Part shown: positions 14,501 to 29,800 of the stretch, one piece after another
Numbering within the stretch: position 1 is the stretch's first letter
How the letters are laid out: every line of letters begins with the position of its first letter
NCBI RefSeq assembly: GCF_003672135.1
Contig: NC_039507.1
Location: 3,859,624 to 3,923,623, forward strand
Source: Ooceraea biroi
Lineage: Eukaryota > Arthropoda > Insecta > Hymenoptera > Formicidae
Direction: 5' to 3'
DNA: 64,000 nt
Translations under genes and position numbers: made by a program
Notes under the pieces: generated by a model
Databases searched by the model: none
Seen by the model: the letters and a program-made list of their open reading frames with translations, nothing else
Told to the model about the DNA's origin: nothing

Positions 14501-17500
14501 CGTGGTCATCAAATATAGACGTGCTGCAATTAAGTAAATATTAAAAGAGATTTGAAATTTCACACAGAAAACATGGAAGAAATTTCAATTTAAAAAATAA
14601 TCTCTAAGTCAGATCAAAACTTAAATTACCTCATGTTCTTCAATGGCGAATTAAAAATAGTAGTAGTCACTTCTGTTTTAGCAATATATTGAGAAAATAT
14701 GAGAATCATATATATAAACACGTATCCACATTAGTTTTCCATTAGTTTTAGTCATAGTCGTAAATTTTAGTAATAGTAGTAAGTAGAATATAATATACAT
14801 ACTTTCTTTTCTCGGATTCTATAATATTATTTTCTAGAAACAACGCAGCTTTAATTTATGTCTTTCATAACTGTAGGGGAGACCAGGGATAAAAGTAATA
14901 CGGGACAAATGTAACAAATGCGATTACTAAAAAAAAACATTCATGTACGAATCTATCCACGGTTATACAACGTCTTTTGAACGTTCCTCTCACCTCAGTA
15001 GCGCTCGAAGCTCTTTCATGAGAGGTTCTGTGTCTGTTGCATCGATGCCATAAACACACGGTCAAAGTAAGTATTTTGTGTTTTCTTAATTTCTTAATAT
15101 TGCATTGAAAATTTAGTTTATCCCTTTATTTATTGTTTATTATAAATGAGTCGCTATTCCTTTATATAGTTTGATGCATATTTTAAGGTTAGTTTATTTT
15201 ATAACATTAAATATTTGATCAATTGTGGCAAAAATCTAAGTTGGGACAAAAGTAACAGTCTGTTACTTATGTCCCGAAAACAATAATTGTTATTGGTGTT
15301 GATTTCTATTCATTTATATATATTTCTCTTACAAAAACGTTCTTATTATTATTTTAGAATGCCGAATATACGAAAAAGAAAAACAGATAGAGGCTTAGTA
15401 CTAACAATAAATTCAGTTATGTTTGCCATAATTGTCTTTCTGACAATGAGTGACTGTTTTCAATTTTGTAACAGATATCGAAGTATTTAATACCTTTTTT
15501 ATTTTTTGTTATCTTTTTTGTTTACCTATATGAATATCAATTCCAGAAATTTATGATTTTTCACTTTTTTAGTTAATTTTCTTCAGGTATAAATAATTGC
15601 ATAACCTTAATTTATAAGAATAGTTTATGTTGTGTTATAAAAGAGAAGTTCCTTGTGATATTAAACATTTTTGTTTATTATATGTTTGTATAATTTCGTT
15701 TATTTTATGATTGAATAATTTTATGTTCGTATAATTTTGTTTTTATAATTTTATGTTTCATTATTTATATTTAAAATAATTAAACATGTCCAGAATTATT
15801 TGAAAAAAGTTTATAAGAAATAAAACGTTTCACTACATTGATTATATGTTTGTTTTAATTTTATTTTATCTTGTTAAAATCAACCTTCAGCCCTGTTACA
15901 ACCAGCCCTAGGGGTAGGGACAATCGTAACATATCTCGATTTTTATAAAATTCGATTTTTCCACGTAATTGTATAATGTGCATAAGTTTTATCCATACCA
16001 AATAATAAGTAAAGAATGCATTAATCTTATGAGATCGAAAAAGTTTATAAATAAACAAGCAAATCGAAGATATCAACACAAATAAGCAAAATGTTACGTT
16101 TGTCCCTGGTCTCCTCTACATCTGATTTTTTTACTTAAAAGACATGAAAAAATATTTGTTCAGAGAGAGAGCCTACTTTTTGCACTTTCTATCAGAGATA
16201 TCAAACTTGATTTTCACGTAAGATCTCTTAAAGAGCGAAGCAAAAATTGCGAAAGTTAGATGTTAAATATTTATGTAAGCTTTACACTCGCAATTGATTT
16301 GCTACAATGTTTCCGTTTTATGGGAGATGGAATTTAAGGAAAAGTATTATAGAAAAGACGAGTGCTACGGGCTGCGGGTTTGACATGGGACTGTTTTACA
16401 TTATGCGATTTACGAGGAAGCACGATACAACCACTTTGTATGTTTTTAGAGTTTGTTTAAAAATGAAGTTCGTGAAAACGACCTTATCCGAAGGCGTCGG
16501 GGAGCTCGTAATCGTTTAGATTACCTCTGAAACTCGCGCGCGAGTCAAGTTATTATGTAATCCAGCAATTTTGCATCATCTTCAACGACATAGCAACGGA
16601 AGCGATTGGATCCGCGAGCTATACAAGCGCAAGTTTGCGCGTCGCGGCGAAGTTTTCGAGCGATATTGGCCGGATCCTTTCCCACAACATATCTGCGGTT
16701 TCACACCACGGTTTGTCGAAGCTCTGGACGCGCGTCGGTTTACCCTGGCTTAACCGCCGAAATGAATTTCCGAGGAGATTTAAAAGCGCATCAGAATGCA
16801 AAGTACCCGGCGTGGCCTCTCATTCATCTACCACGCAGATCCCTCTATTCCGAATCTATATGTAGCGAAGACCGGCATACACAGGACGGTTCAAAATTGC
16901 CGTCCAACGACCGGTGTCAGGAATAAATCTGATCCGGACGGGATCAGAAAAAGTCGCAATGCTGACTAAGATTTCTTCGACTGCTGAGACCTGACTGAAA
17001 GCACTTTGGAGAGAGAGAATCGAAAGTAAATTGTTCGTCCTAAGTATTCCTAGCGAAAAGAGATCGATTCTGAATCATTCTGTATACGTAGTCGGCATCA
17101 TCAACAAAGTCGTCTGTAACGGATGCTTTAGAGAATGTGGTTTCCCAGATCACGCCACCTACGACGTACTTTTACCTTTTAATATATCATCCCTCGTTCT
17201 TATAATTCTCCTCTCGTTTCGAAGACTGTGGATTGGCCATCTACATTTTTGCTTGATGCCACGCTGTAATTTATCGGACGGTAATCTTTACTTTTTTTCA
17301 CATACTTTACCGTAAATGTTAATGCATCGCAATTCGTTCTCTTCTTCGTAACAGGCGCATCGCACGATACAGCAGAGCCGTAATAGCAGCGCTACTTGCA
17401 CAATCATTTGAAATGAGAGAAAGAGCGCAATGCGCGTATAAAAATCAAGGGTGAAAAAAGAAGTCAGCGAATCGCTGAATCATGTCTTCTATTCATTCCG

Positions 17501-20500
17501 TAATTTTCCGCCTATCAAACGCTCGGTCGCTCATCGAATTCTGGCGGTCCTTCGTCTTCCTTTTCACGTCTGATCGGCAAGAGCTGTTTCTTCTCGCTGA
17601 TTTCGATTTCACGAACTTAATATTCTTCTACTCTTTTCTCTCTCCGAACTTGAATAATTCTTTCAATTCTACGTTCGATTATTTTAATTATTTAAAAACC
17701 TGGAATTTCACTGATTCTTCCAGTTTTAGATATTTAAAATACGATTTTTTACGTAACACTGTATTTACAGTTACATGATAACGACGTATCGCACATGTAT
17801 AATTTCGTTTCTACGTTACGACTAGTGTATGCCCCTATCATATGACGGTAGTTTGAAAATAGAACTTTGTTATCCCGTATTTACCCGTAGCATTACCCGC
17901 GGCGCAATATTCATCCGCACGCCCGTATTTAGTTCAAAGTTCGTAGACAACTTTGTTCTTACCTCTTTGTTGCTGTTATTCACAATGCGCGATGAATATT
18001 AGCGGGTCGATAATACCTTCGATGACATAACTGTCAGGGCATCGCAATTCAAATGCATCGCAATTCAGAATGCATATCTCGTAACTTCTGTGCGCGTCAT
18101 AAAATCCGGAATGGCGTCTGCATTATGCGCGCGTCTCCGTTACTTGTGTATTTTCAACATTCTTTAAATATCATCATGGTTTTCGCGCAACCACAATTCG
18201 CTGCGACCCCCTTTTCGCGATACTACTCGGTGATACATCAAAGAGTTCACATAATTCAAGCAATAAATAGCCGGTTCTTTCTTGGGGTGAAAATTTATGG
18301 TGGTCTCGTGACGTACGAAACGTTTTACGCGCAGATGAACAATTTTCGATACTTGGGTGCGTTTCAATGTACTTTCAGATGCTTTTAAGAATGTTCTCGA
18401 ACTATCGGATTACATCTATGACGACGAGAGAGAAAATGGAAGACGTTGCACGAGTGTCGTTTCTTACTGGGGAAACAGTAAGGTCGGGCGTCATTCCGTT
18501 GATTGTTCTCCGGGATCAAAACGAGGTTCCCCTAATCTCGATAATACTTAACACGCCGGGTTTCTGCCGTAAAACTGAACCGTCGATAAAACTGTTCCGT
18601 GGAGTTTCCTTTATTTGCTGAGAGATTCGATCAGGTGAAAAGGTGGAAAGCGCAATGCTCCTAAGAACGTACGAACGCACAATCACGTTGTCCATGTTTT
18701 CAAATAGTAATCAACCCTCACAATTCACTAAATTCACCTTTACATTTCGCGCAAAAATATCGATGCTTTTATTTATATCATACTTTTGTATTTACGATAT
18801 GTGACATTTTTATGCATTTTATTGTTACACACACATACACATGGGGCTGTTTGCACGCATCCACTTTGACCAATGCTTGCAAATATTTGTACAGTCGCGA
18901 GCATATATATTGCGGTGTTTGTTTATTATGTACACTGATAGGCAGGAATGGTGTCCCTCGCCTACGTTCACGGAGCTACGTTATGTATTATTTTCGGTTG
19001 TCAGCGGTTGTCAGTGCCACACATAACGTAGCTCCGTGAACGTAGGCGAGGGACACCTTTTCTGCCTATCAGTGTATATCGGTATTAGATATTTGTCAGA
19101 ACATATGTTTCATTGGAGATTTGTGCGACGGTCACTGAGATTTCCGATAAAAACGGCGCAACGGTAATCGTTTGAGTAAACAGCCCATGATGCACCGTAT
19201 ATACCATGAAATGCTGCGGAATGTGCGCAAAGAAACTTCGACATAAGCCAATAAAAACACACGAACAAATACATGCACACATGTGCACATCGTATACGCA
19301 TTGTGCACACGTCCACGCAGCCTATTAAATCCATAACGCGTTTGGTGGCGTTCCAATGAGAAAGAGTGATCGTTTTTTGTTTGTATGATGCAGTATTACA
19401 TGCGGCAGGGCTGTGTGGCAGTGATGTCGACTACCTGGATAGCGAGCGTGGCAATTTTCGGGGTCCTGGTGCTTCCCAGAGGCGGTTACTACTTCAATGG
19501 ATCCGGCCTCCTTGCTTGCGATCCCTTCTTCGCTAGGGCATCCCTTAGGTATCGCTATTGTAATACGTCCGGGTTGAAACAAATCGCCTCCGGAGGTTCC
19601 ACGATTTTACCCGCGGCGTTTGCCCACCGCGATTGCCACTTGCGAACAATTTGTCGACAAGTTGCGAACAATTAACATGTAATGTTAAACAGTCTAGTGT
19701 GACTGATTGCTTTGTGGGGAAACCATGAGGCAATCAAATGTGAAGCGATCAAACATGAAAGATTGTTCGCGTTTAATATTCCTAACCAGTAGCTTTAATG
19801 TTCGATCTAAACAGCTATTAAATACGAATGACCGCTTGAATCATCGTATAGCTCTTATCGCGCTTGGGGACGCCATGATAATTTGAATTATAGGTATATT
19901 TGCTGTGTAACGCGGCTCTTGTAAAATTCCTATATATTGCTACGGACATTGAGTTGAAAATTTGAAGTAATTTAAATCACATTGCATTCATTAACAAAGA
20001 GTTAATTCGCAAAGGTTGGCCTACGTTCCCGGCTGTTCATGAGAGAGCATCACAGATTCGACATTAATGAACTCGCATGCACGTATCATCAGATTTTGTG
20101 TAATTTGCGTAATTGTACCTGTATGGCATCATCGTCCTTATTGCGCCACGTTACACACGTGCACGAGCACGTCATATACGAATATAACACGCAAATTGCT
20201 GCTCTCTCTTTTGGATGGAAAAGTGCTTTTTATCGTATCACCTCTTTCAGGATCCTGGCGTGCTGTTGTTTTTATTTCCCGACGACGATGGTGCTGATGT
20301 ACTGCTACGGCTCGGCCTTCCATGTTAACAAACTGCGCTTGAAAAGGGTAGTCTGCGTTAACACGCCGGAGGTCGTTAGCGGCGGTCACATAGAAAGGGT
20401 AAGTCAAACGTATTCGTTTTGGACATGTACGATATCAACGAGCAGCGCTCGTTTGGCAACGAGTACAGCTATCATATTGATACAGTTATCCCGTAAAATG

Positions 20501-20800
20501 CAAAACAACATTACCTCTCATCGATGAATTATTGAATTCGTACAAAAATTGCCGCAACACACATCGAAATATTAGCACTCTGGAAATTAAATGTCACTTG
20601 CTGCGTTTCACGCATAACGAATAAAAGGAATACCGACATGATCTTGTTTACTTCTTGTTAGCTTTTGTAATCTTTTCTAAATAACAATTTCATATATGTT
20701 AAAAATGTATAAGATTGTAACAGAATATCATTTTTTTAAACTAATTTCGCTCTTATGTCAATGAAGTTAATGCTAACTTTTAACGTTAAGTCTTTTAGTT

Positions 20801-20841
<41 letters not shown>

Positions 20842-23800
20842 TAAGTTTATTTTTAACAGGCGTATTTGAGAAACTTTGCATTTTATGCGTCTGCTGCAGC
20901 GTCGCTGAAACTTGCGTTCTTCGTCAAATTACGCAATGAAATTATGAAGCTTGTGCGCAAGTGTACCGAAGAACTTTATGCAAGAGTTTACGCAGCAAGA
21001 TTTTCCAGTACATTTTCACGAAGGGGGTAATGATTCGTACAGACTGGTTCTCGAATTTGTCGAAATTTATCGAAACACGGAAGATTCGCAACAACAAGCA
21101 TGAACACGACGAAAGAACACGAATTCGAGAACAGATGGCATGAAGAAAAATCGACTAATCGTGCCAGCGATATATCTCCTAAAGCTGAGACGCCAAATAG
21201 TCGTTTCGAGGTCACAGAGACGCCGCCAAAGGCGGTATGAGAGCATCGCAGGGGGATGGTGTGAAAGTGCTCCCGACATATACTACGTTGGAGGTCGAGC
21301 GAAATACCGCCCGTCCAAGTAAAATGTATAGACGCGACTAATGGAAACTAGATATCTTGAGCTATCCAGTTAATATTAATTGCTTGTTGTATATACACAT
21401 AAATTATTTGCCTTTAAATAAAATGAATTAATTTTATTTTAATCGCGTGCGATGATACCTAGATCACGTGAGAATATTTATTTTAATTTAATTTATTTTA
21501 ATTAAAAAATTTAAATAATTAAAGAAAACAGTGTTTGATTAGCATATATCATTACAGACACATTTTCATCTAAAAAGTTACTTGGTAAAATATCAAATTA
21601 TCAAAAGTAAATTATATTAGAGTAAAACCAACAGTAAATGATTAGACTATACCAAGACAGTATATTGTAAATCGCCAGAATATACTGTCTTATTTCCTGC
21701 ACGGAAATCCTCTCTTAGCACGATAAGTGGTCGCTGCATTTGTTAAGTTCGTGCCTTATCTCGCAGTCGAAGAAACTTGAACGATCGAGCGGTGTCTTCG
21801 ACTCACGATGAACGTTGGCAAGCGGCCGCTGGAGAAACGGTCGTAAACTAACCGATATCCGTGTTAACCACAGAAAGAGCTTCCGCCGATAGGACCCGCA
21901 CTGGGTAGCTCCTCGGGCCGATATCTTCGGCATTACCGGAGCGGGGGACAACGTCCGAAGCAAGATGGATGGTCTGAACGCGGCTAAGCTGGCGTCCCTT
22001 GAATCCGCTGTCACTCGCTGTCGTCCGCGTTGCATTGAATTCATCGACGATAACGAGACCCCTAGGTTGGCCTAAAGCTGTGCGCTAGACATTGAGCGAT
22101 CGTGGAGGCAATGCTAGCTAGCTCCATCCGGTCGGAACGGAAAATAGTCGCGAAAGCCCGACAATACTGGCATAGAATGCAAACACGAGCGTTTCCGCCT
22201 TCGAGATCCTCGAGTAAATGGAATTCAGAGAATTCGCCCGGCGTTTGCGAGAGAGGGAGCATTCGATGAGCGGACAATCGCGACAATGTTTCGGGGATAA
22301 TTGCCCGACGCCGAGGATCGGGGAACGATAACGATCGGGTCAGCTTGCATATTCCGACGATGACTTCTTTAAATTTGCATTTAGTACAGCTGCTGCGAAT
22401 TTAATGGCCATTAAGGACGTAGAACTTCGAAGGTCGTAGAGTAGCAAACTTTTCGTATTTCCTACTTTCAATTTCGCATAAATAAGCGCGAAGCACCCTG
22501 CGAAGAGTATCAGGTTTCTGCTACCTCTGGAAGGTTGTTTCATCTACTACCAGAACTGTGCAGCACGGATCTTAAAGGGAATCGTACGCTAGATTCCCAT
22601 TTACCAGAATCCCTTTGAACGCTTTATTAAATACTCCATAATCGGTTCCAATTTGCAGAGAAATAACGAATAATGCAGACACGAAGTAATATTCTTGGAA
22701 GAGAGAAAAAAAGAAAAAGAAAGTTAGTTATATCAAGATATCCTCACGAATATGCGCTGCTGAAGATACGTACAACAAGAAACGGAGATCGCGCGATTAT
22801 GGACTTCGCTCTGCGCTCTACTCCGAGTCACGCGAGGATCCTGTGACCCGGTTTAAATAACCCTATTCTAAAAGCTTCCTTCTCTTAATTTCGCTCTGAA
22901 AACGAACCTTACGGCTTGGCAAAATTTTGGCAAGCTGCTCCGGCATGAGAGTCGACGCGCTTTTGGCTCTCGCCGCACCAACCCCCGCGACCAACACAGT
23001 GTAACGCCTCCGTGTGGTCGAGCCACCACCGACGTCCTCCTTCAGGATGTGCGCCCCAGTTTTCGCGGCAAACAATATTTTTCTTCTCGCGCCCCCGTGT
23101 CGACCCGTCCACTCCCCTTGTCCCTCGTTCCGTCTCCAGGAAATCGCATTTATCTTGACATTAGCCAGAGCCATCCCGCGAGGAGGCCAGGCAGTTTCGA
23201 CCTTGTTCCCGCTCGGTGCACTTGCTTATTTCACTTTTTTTCCCTTTCGTGCCGTGTTCTGCCGCTCGTATTTAGTGGTCTCGCGCCATCGACAAGGAAA
23301 ACGAAGGAACAGAGTAATAAAGGGAGCTCTTCTGTACCGTGTCGTAAAGTTACTTCCGCCATCCCATTTGTTACGTAAACGGACACTAGAATTACTTAAA
23401 CCGTGTACGATTTTACGGTGTACATCTGCAAAAATACATCTCTCCTTGTTTGCGCGACTTAAGCTGATGTAAATTTATATTCTTGGGCGATATCTTTTCC
23501 TAATCGAAAGTTTGTTTTAAAGAGAAAACAGAATAGAAGTAAATATCCTTTAAACGCCCGAAATCAGCGTAATTTTTCTGTCCGCGACAGCAGGAATCCC
23601 CCGAAACCTCTAGCAAACTTCAAGAGTCCAATAATCCTACTTCACTTCTATCTATACCTGGACTTTAGATTCCTCTTTCGACGTCGTAAGTCGTCTTGCC
23701 GATTCTCCAGGGCTCCGTCGTGAAGTCGAGCATTTAAGACCTGAGTAAATTGAGAAAATTAAAGGCGCGTCGATTAAGTCAATCAGAAGCTGAGAGAACG

Positions 23801-26800
23801 TTCGCAAAGAAACTTGCGCCGTTACTTCCTGACAAACGATGCATTTAATGATAAATCTCGAAGTCATTTCACCTTAATTTGTGCAATTTTAATCACTGTG
23901 ATTATTTTAAAGACATTGAATCAGAAAGGAACAGAAAAAGTGCGGGGCATATAATTTATATAATAATTTTCCATTTTCCTTCAAAGCATTATATTACTTT
24001 TATCGCTTGAGATGAATTGTAATCTGTGAGACGATTCTGCACGGTATTGAAAAAAAAATGTAATAAACGGCGACTTCCGAACGGAAATTCGCGTAAATTC
24101 GCGATGAAGATGCTGAGTTACATCACTTTCGCGTAATTTAGATCGTGTCTTTAGAGATTTTAACGTTTTAACATAGTAGTCTGAAAAAAACTAATGTTAG
24201 AAATTATCACCCAACTCCCTGAGGTTGAACTGAAAAATCACCCTCTGCGGGTCACACACGCTTAATCACTGTAAATCATCTCGCTGCGATCATTAACCCA
24301 GTTCAAGTGACGGTCCTCGAACCGGTCGCGCGGCGTGCTATTTCTGCTATGCCGTTGCCAAGAAATTTCGCTCGCATATCCCTCTTCCGGGCGATCTACA
24401 CGCGCGAGGTAATGGCACATTAGCTGCACATCGATAAATTCCTGGCCTGTACGACACGTCGTTATAACGAAGCGAGTGCAATCATGGACCGGATCAGACG
24501 CATCCAAGTGAAGGAAAATCATGACGAAAAGATCGCTTCGGCAATTCGCGAACGTGCTTCTCACCGCATCCCTTCGCAAAGCGGCTCGTAATCTGTCGGA
24601 GAACCCGCGAATCGTTAAGCTTCCCTCGTTCACCTCCGTTTCGTCGTCGCTTTGTATCTTCCGGCCAGGCAAGATCTCGAGACAAAATGGGTTAAGTGCG
24701 CGACTCGAAGACAGAGCGGGGAATTATAGACAAGACGAGGATGACTGGCAATCCTTCAACCCCCGATCACATGTCTCCGACAGTGGAGACCACTCTTCTC
24801 GCGGGCGACTTCATGCTTTGTGTCACGGTCAACGGTTCGTCAACCGTCGTCGACAGCGGTTTACGATATTAATGAATCAGCCGAATCGATTACATGGGTG
24901 CACGAAGTTAGTACCTAGAAATAACGATCGCGAACCGGAACGCGAGTGCATTCACCTATCCCTTCGCTTTCCGAATGAGCCGTTGCGATCGTTAGTCATT
25001 TGGAAATAGAATCACTGGACATTGAGACTATTTCCTCGTCGTTGCAAAATTAAGATGATCGAAATTTAGGAGCTACTGCATATCGCATCGTGGGGATGGA
25101 GAACAATGGATAAAAAGGGTAACAAAATATTCAGTATGTTTCTCGCGTAACGCGTGAGAGTCTAATCATAAAATGGTGTGCGCATTCACCTCTTTTTTCG
25201 TAATATTCCCAGATTTTTCTGTCAGCCCGGCTGCAATAAGGTCGACAAAAAAATTCGTAGTGTTATAGAATAGCGGAGTTGACGATGCTTTTATTGACAC
25301 GTACTCGTATGTATTTCCAGTTATATACATATATCGACAAACATACACATGTCGACAAACGTGTGAGCCAGGTTAAACTAAAGTTTAAATCTTAAATCCT
25401 GTAACATTTGTATATGTGCTTTCTAATTTTCCATATGCACGTCTGCATTATATAATCCCAATATTATTTCAATAATGTGCAATTTCAATAATGATAATGT
25501 ACGCAATATCATCGTTTTTGCAGTTTAGAGAATATATTATAGAATAAGCCTATCCGGCTATTATAATATTTTCCACAAAATTACTTCTTATTACTTATTT
25601 AAAGAATATTTTCTAATAACAAGAATAAATTGTCACATGAAGAAGAAATTAAAGATTTTCTGGGTTAGTGATGAAAAGTAAATACAGAGTTACTTCTCTG
25701 ATTTCTCATGTAAAGCAACATTCAAATGATCAAATAATATCTGATCGCATACGATGTTGCATAGATATTAAAATAATTAGGCATGAAAATATTAAATGCA
25801 CTTTTACAATGTAATTATTATACGTCACAGATATCGGCAAAAATAAAAAAAGATTCCACAAGGTACAAGAAATATACACATAACAAATTATAATATATAA
25901 TATGGAATCATTAATATTTCCGATTAAAATTTTTTTATGAATAAGGATAAATCAATAAATTTCATAAGAGAGCTTACTTTGTACGAATTTTAGTAACTCG
26001 GAGGACATCCTCTTTACATCACTGTCGCAAATAAATCTTCATTAGGATGAAATAAAACTCGTCACGTGTACTATGTTTCTCTTTTAGTTTGCACGAAACG
26101 TCACTGCGCGACCCACTTCTTTCGTGACAACAACTTTTTAGCAATACTCAAACTTTTGGAATCAAGCACTTTGTATCCTTGCATCGCCGGGCCGCGCTAC
26201 CTTATATTTCATATAAAACTCGATCAATTGACGGAACGGACTTGCACATAAAAAGATCGCACGACTTGTTTCGTGAGTCTCTCTGGAGGAAACTTTAGCT
26301 GTCTGATGGGCGGTATCGCTAATGGAAAACGTCGCAGTCGGCTTATTCATAAGTAACTTGCTATCCAGCCGTACTTATATATCATTCTGTCTTTCTTTTT
26401 TACGGTCCATGTTCTCGATGTAGGTCAATGGATGTGAGAATGTCTTCTAAAGGTATTTTTCGTCGATCTGTGAGATCCTTCATGAAAGAAAGAAGAGAAG
26501 AACCAGAGCTCATTTACTCGAGAAAAAGTAAAGAATAAAGGCCCTTGTGTTTGAGCATATCAACCAAACAAATGCACGTAATCAATCAGCATACCAGCAT
26601 CGAGCGCGTTGTAACGATCTTATCTAAACAAGTTAAATATCTTGAGTTAACAATACTATGCAAAAACAATTGATACGAGAAATTTGAAAGATCAAGGACT
26701 GCTCTTGGCAAAGACTTATATTGTTCTATACGTTATTTGTATTGTGACATGGATCGTGATGAAATCTTTGCACGACATATATATATCGAACCATCGCGTT

Positions 26801-29800
26801 GCTCTTATTAACGCGGTGATAACATTTTCCGGCAGCTCCTTGTGTCACTACGAGTTTCTTGTACGAGTGTCTTGGGCTTCTTATATAGATAGACAATATT
26901 GGATATCGTCCAGTTCTCAAACCTGCCGTTGGATGCACTCCCTTGAGATGCATGGTTGTGGAAGAACAGAATTCTACCGATGATGGGCTGCGGACTAAAA
27001 CCGAATGGAAACAGTATAGTTATAGAAACCAAGCTGATATATCATCTTACTGGCGAGATATTTCTAAGTTCTTCTGCTGCGAAATACGAAAAAAATACGG
27101 GAAATTATTATATCTTATTTAATTGTCCTACTATATATAAATATATTATAAATTCATCGACTTAATTTAGAGTAAACGCAAGATCTTTGACAATGTTATG
27201 TAACTATCATACAATTGCTGTTGTTTTACAAATTTTGTTTGGCGCCCTTGTGAACCCTACTCTTTTTCAGTCCTGAGCAGGAACAGTAACCATTTACTTT
27301 ACGAATCGAAATTGAATCGTCGCGAAGCACTACGGCTGAGTACAAAGTTGCGGATCGTGTATCAAAAGCGGATCGTCAAATAGTTTCAACGGTCAAAGTA
27401 AAGAAAGTTCGCAATTGTGGAAATTACCGCTCGAGTAAACGTCAAAGAGAACCGTCGAAATAACGTGTATCACATTGTCCGATCGTAAATGTATTGAAAG
27501 TAGACAAAATACTCAAAGTAAACGAAAGCAACTTTCAATAGTGAAATAATGATGTTGACTAATACAGAACCCGTTTCTGAAGACTTCAGAAGGTTCTAAT
27601 TCGAGAGGCCATTTGAGATCCGATATTCTAACACTTTATGTACACGAGGAGAAACTCGCTATTAGAGCCGAAAGCTTAGCGTTTAATTAAAGGTGGAATT
27701 TTAATGACCATTATCAGTAATTGATCTGTAAGCAGAACGAAAAAAAAGCACGTGAAGAATTAAAACGCGATATTGGATAACGTCCAGACCACGATGTCGA
27801 GTCTAACAGGTCACTTGAAATTCACGAGGATATCATACGGTCACCAAGCAGGCGAAGGGTTCTAGAGCTGCCTTCGATTTCTTCATTCTATTTTGTTCGT
27901 TTTTCACTTCATCTTACTCCTACTTATCGCGGGATAACGAGGTGGAATGAGCTAGATGAGAAATCGAATGGGATCGAGACTGCACATTGAATTCGCGGAT
28001 CTTCGTATCGAGGATCATCCCGATGATTCTCCCCGTTCGTCCCCTTTCCACTACTCTTCCTGGATTCCGCTCATTAACGCTTCATCTTTCTTAATTCCAT
28101 TTTACCCACCATTATGATGCAAGACGACTCGGAAGCGTGTTATCTTAAATAAGCACACGCTGGATCATTATACGCTGAAATCGGAGTTACCACAGTCTAC
28201 TTCCCTAAGGCAAATGCAAAAACTTTATTGAAATTGATAAATATAAATATTTTTCGCATAAATAATTGCTAAAAAGCAGTGATACTTGAATTTTCGTCAT
28301 AATTGTTAATCCTTTGCGTTTTTTCACAATTATATTTACTTTACGTTCGGGTCATATTTGTAATCGCTTTATTCCAAGCCGTAGAGAGGAATTCACTTGA
28401 GAAATTTCTGTAAATCTATGTACCTACCTACGAATATAGGTGTTATGTCGGGGCGACGCTCCGGGACACATCTTAATCTATCAGAAATATACCAGAAAAT
28501 CGTTTCACGCGGCACAGCAATTTGCAACGCGCATACAATCCAATTAGATATATTGCATTGTTTAACACGCACACAAATACATGCACAAATTGAATTTTAC
28601 CCTCGAAAACATTCATACCAATCTACAGGAACGATTGATCAATTTAAACCCGCTGTACTTTTATGTCGCGCATATTTGCAATTCTGCATCTGTTCGCGCG
28701 GATCAAATACGCGAGTTTAACGCGTGTAATTTAATTTAACAACTCGTTCGATAAATTAGGTGTTTTTCCCAGCGGCGCAGCGGTTCAACGACAGCGCGTA
28801 ATGCGATCTCTACTTTCTTAGGCAATAAACGGGAAATATAGCGGAAATGATGTAGTCTTACGTATTACACCACATGTTTCTTGCAACAGGGAGAGGAGAG
28901 ATTGTTGCAAGGAGATCGCGCCTGCGAGAGATATTATAATCTCCCTTACATCGGAGCCGTCGCCGCGTTAGCGGTGGAAAAGCACTTTCCGCTTAAAAAT
29001 GCTTTCCCGAGATACGGCGCGCGCTGCAACCAACAGCTGTAATGTCTTTCAGAGCGGCGTTTATGAGACTTATTTATTTTATTTTCTTTTTTTTTCATTT
29101 TTCCTCACGCGCTCAGCGAGAGTAAGAGATAAAGGGGAAGAGAGAAAGGAAGGAACTCTTTGCAGTGAGAGTTCGCGCGTAACCATCAGTGCCTCCAGTG
29201 CTGTGATAAGAATTGCGCGCGTATGAGCCACTATCGTCACCGCTACCGCCGACTTACTTCCATCACAATGAGGCGAGAGAAAAAGGAGCAAGTGCCGGGG
29301 TCCTTTATTAGTTTTACCCGTTCCTCGCACCCTCTCAGCACCCTCGTCGTTCATTCGTAATTTAGGCGCAATTTACGTGAAAGTGCCTCGTAAGTTTCGC
29401 CTGCGCGAATATTTATCCGAAACTTTGCGGGGAAACTCCCGATGAAAACGTTCATTTCCGATGTCAGGGAATACTCTGAATCGCGAGGATGATATAGCGG
29501 AAGAAAATTCGACGGCGTCAAACTGCTCAGCCGAGGGCTGCTAGAAACAATATCTCACGCGGTGGCCATTTCGTTTGAAATTAATGACACGCTTGACGGC
29601 GGAGGACAATTCGCGAATTTATCATATTTTCTCGTTTACTACTATAGGCATTTGTATATCGCTGCATCACGCGCGCAAATTATTATTTTCCATGCAACGT
29701 TTTTAATTTAATGACTGATTATTTAATTGAAAATTCATGTGTATAACTCACCAATATAATAATATGATTAAATATTATATTACATAATTAGATCGTAATT

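Larger units (their letters stand above)
13374..19408 (+). other. Receptor intron 3 (6.0 kb)
   Basis: Holds the 34-bp tandem repeat, a TA-rich run near 14455-14502, the pogo-like element and the 142-bp MITE. Nothing else recognised. Confidence 0.8.

Noticed and set aside
24262..25009. 136-codon - frame and 162-codon + frame overlapping in receptor intron 5
   Set aside because: Overlapping open frames on opposite strands in CpG-rich DNA with no recognisable domain; treated as chance.
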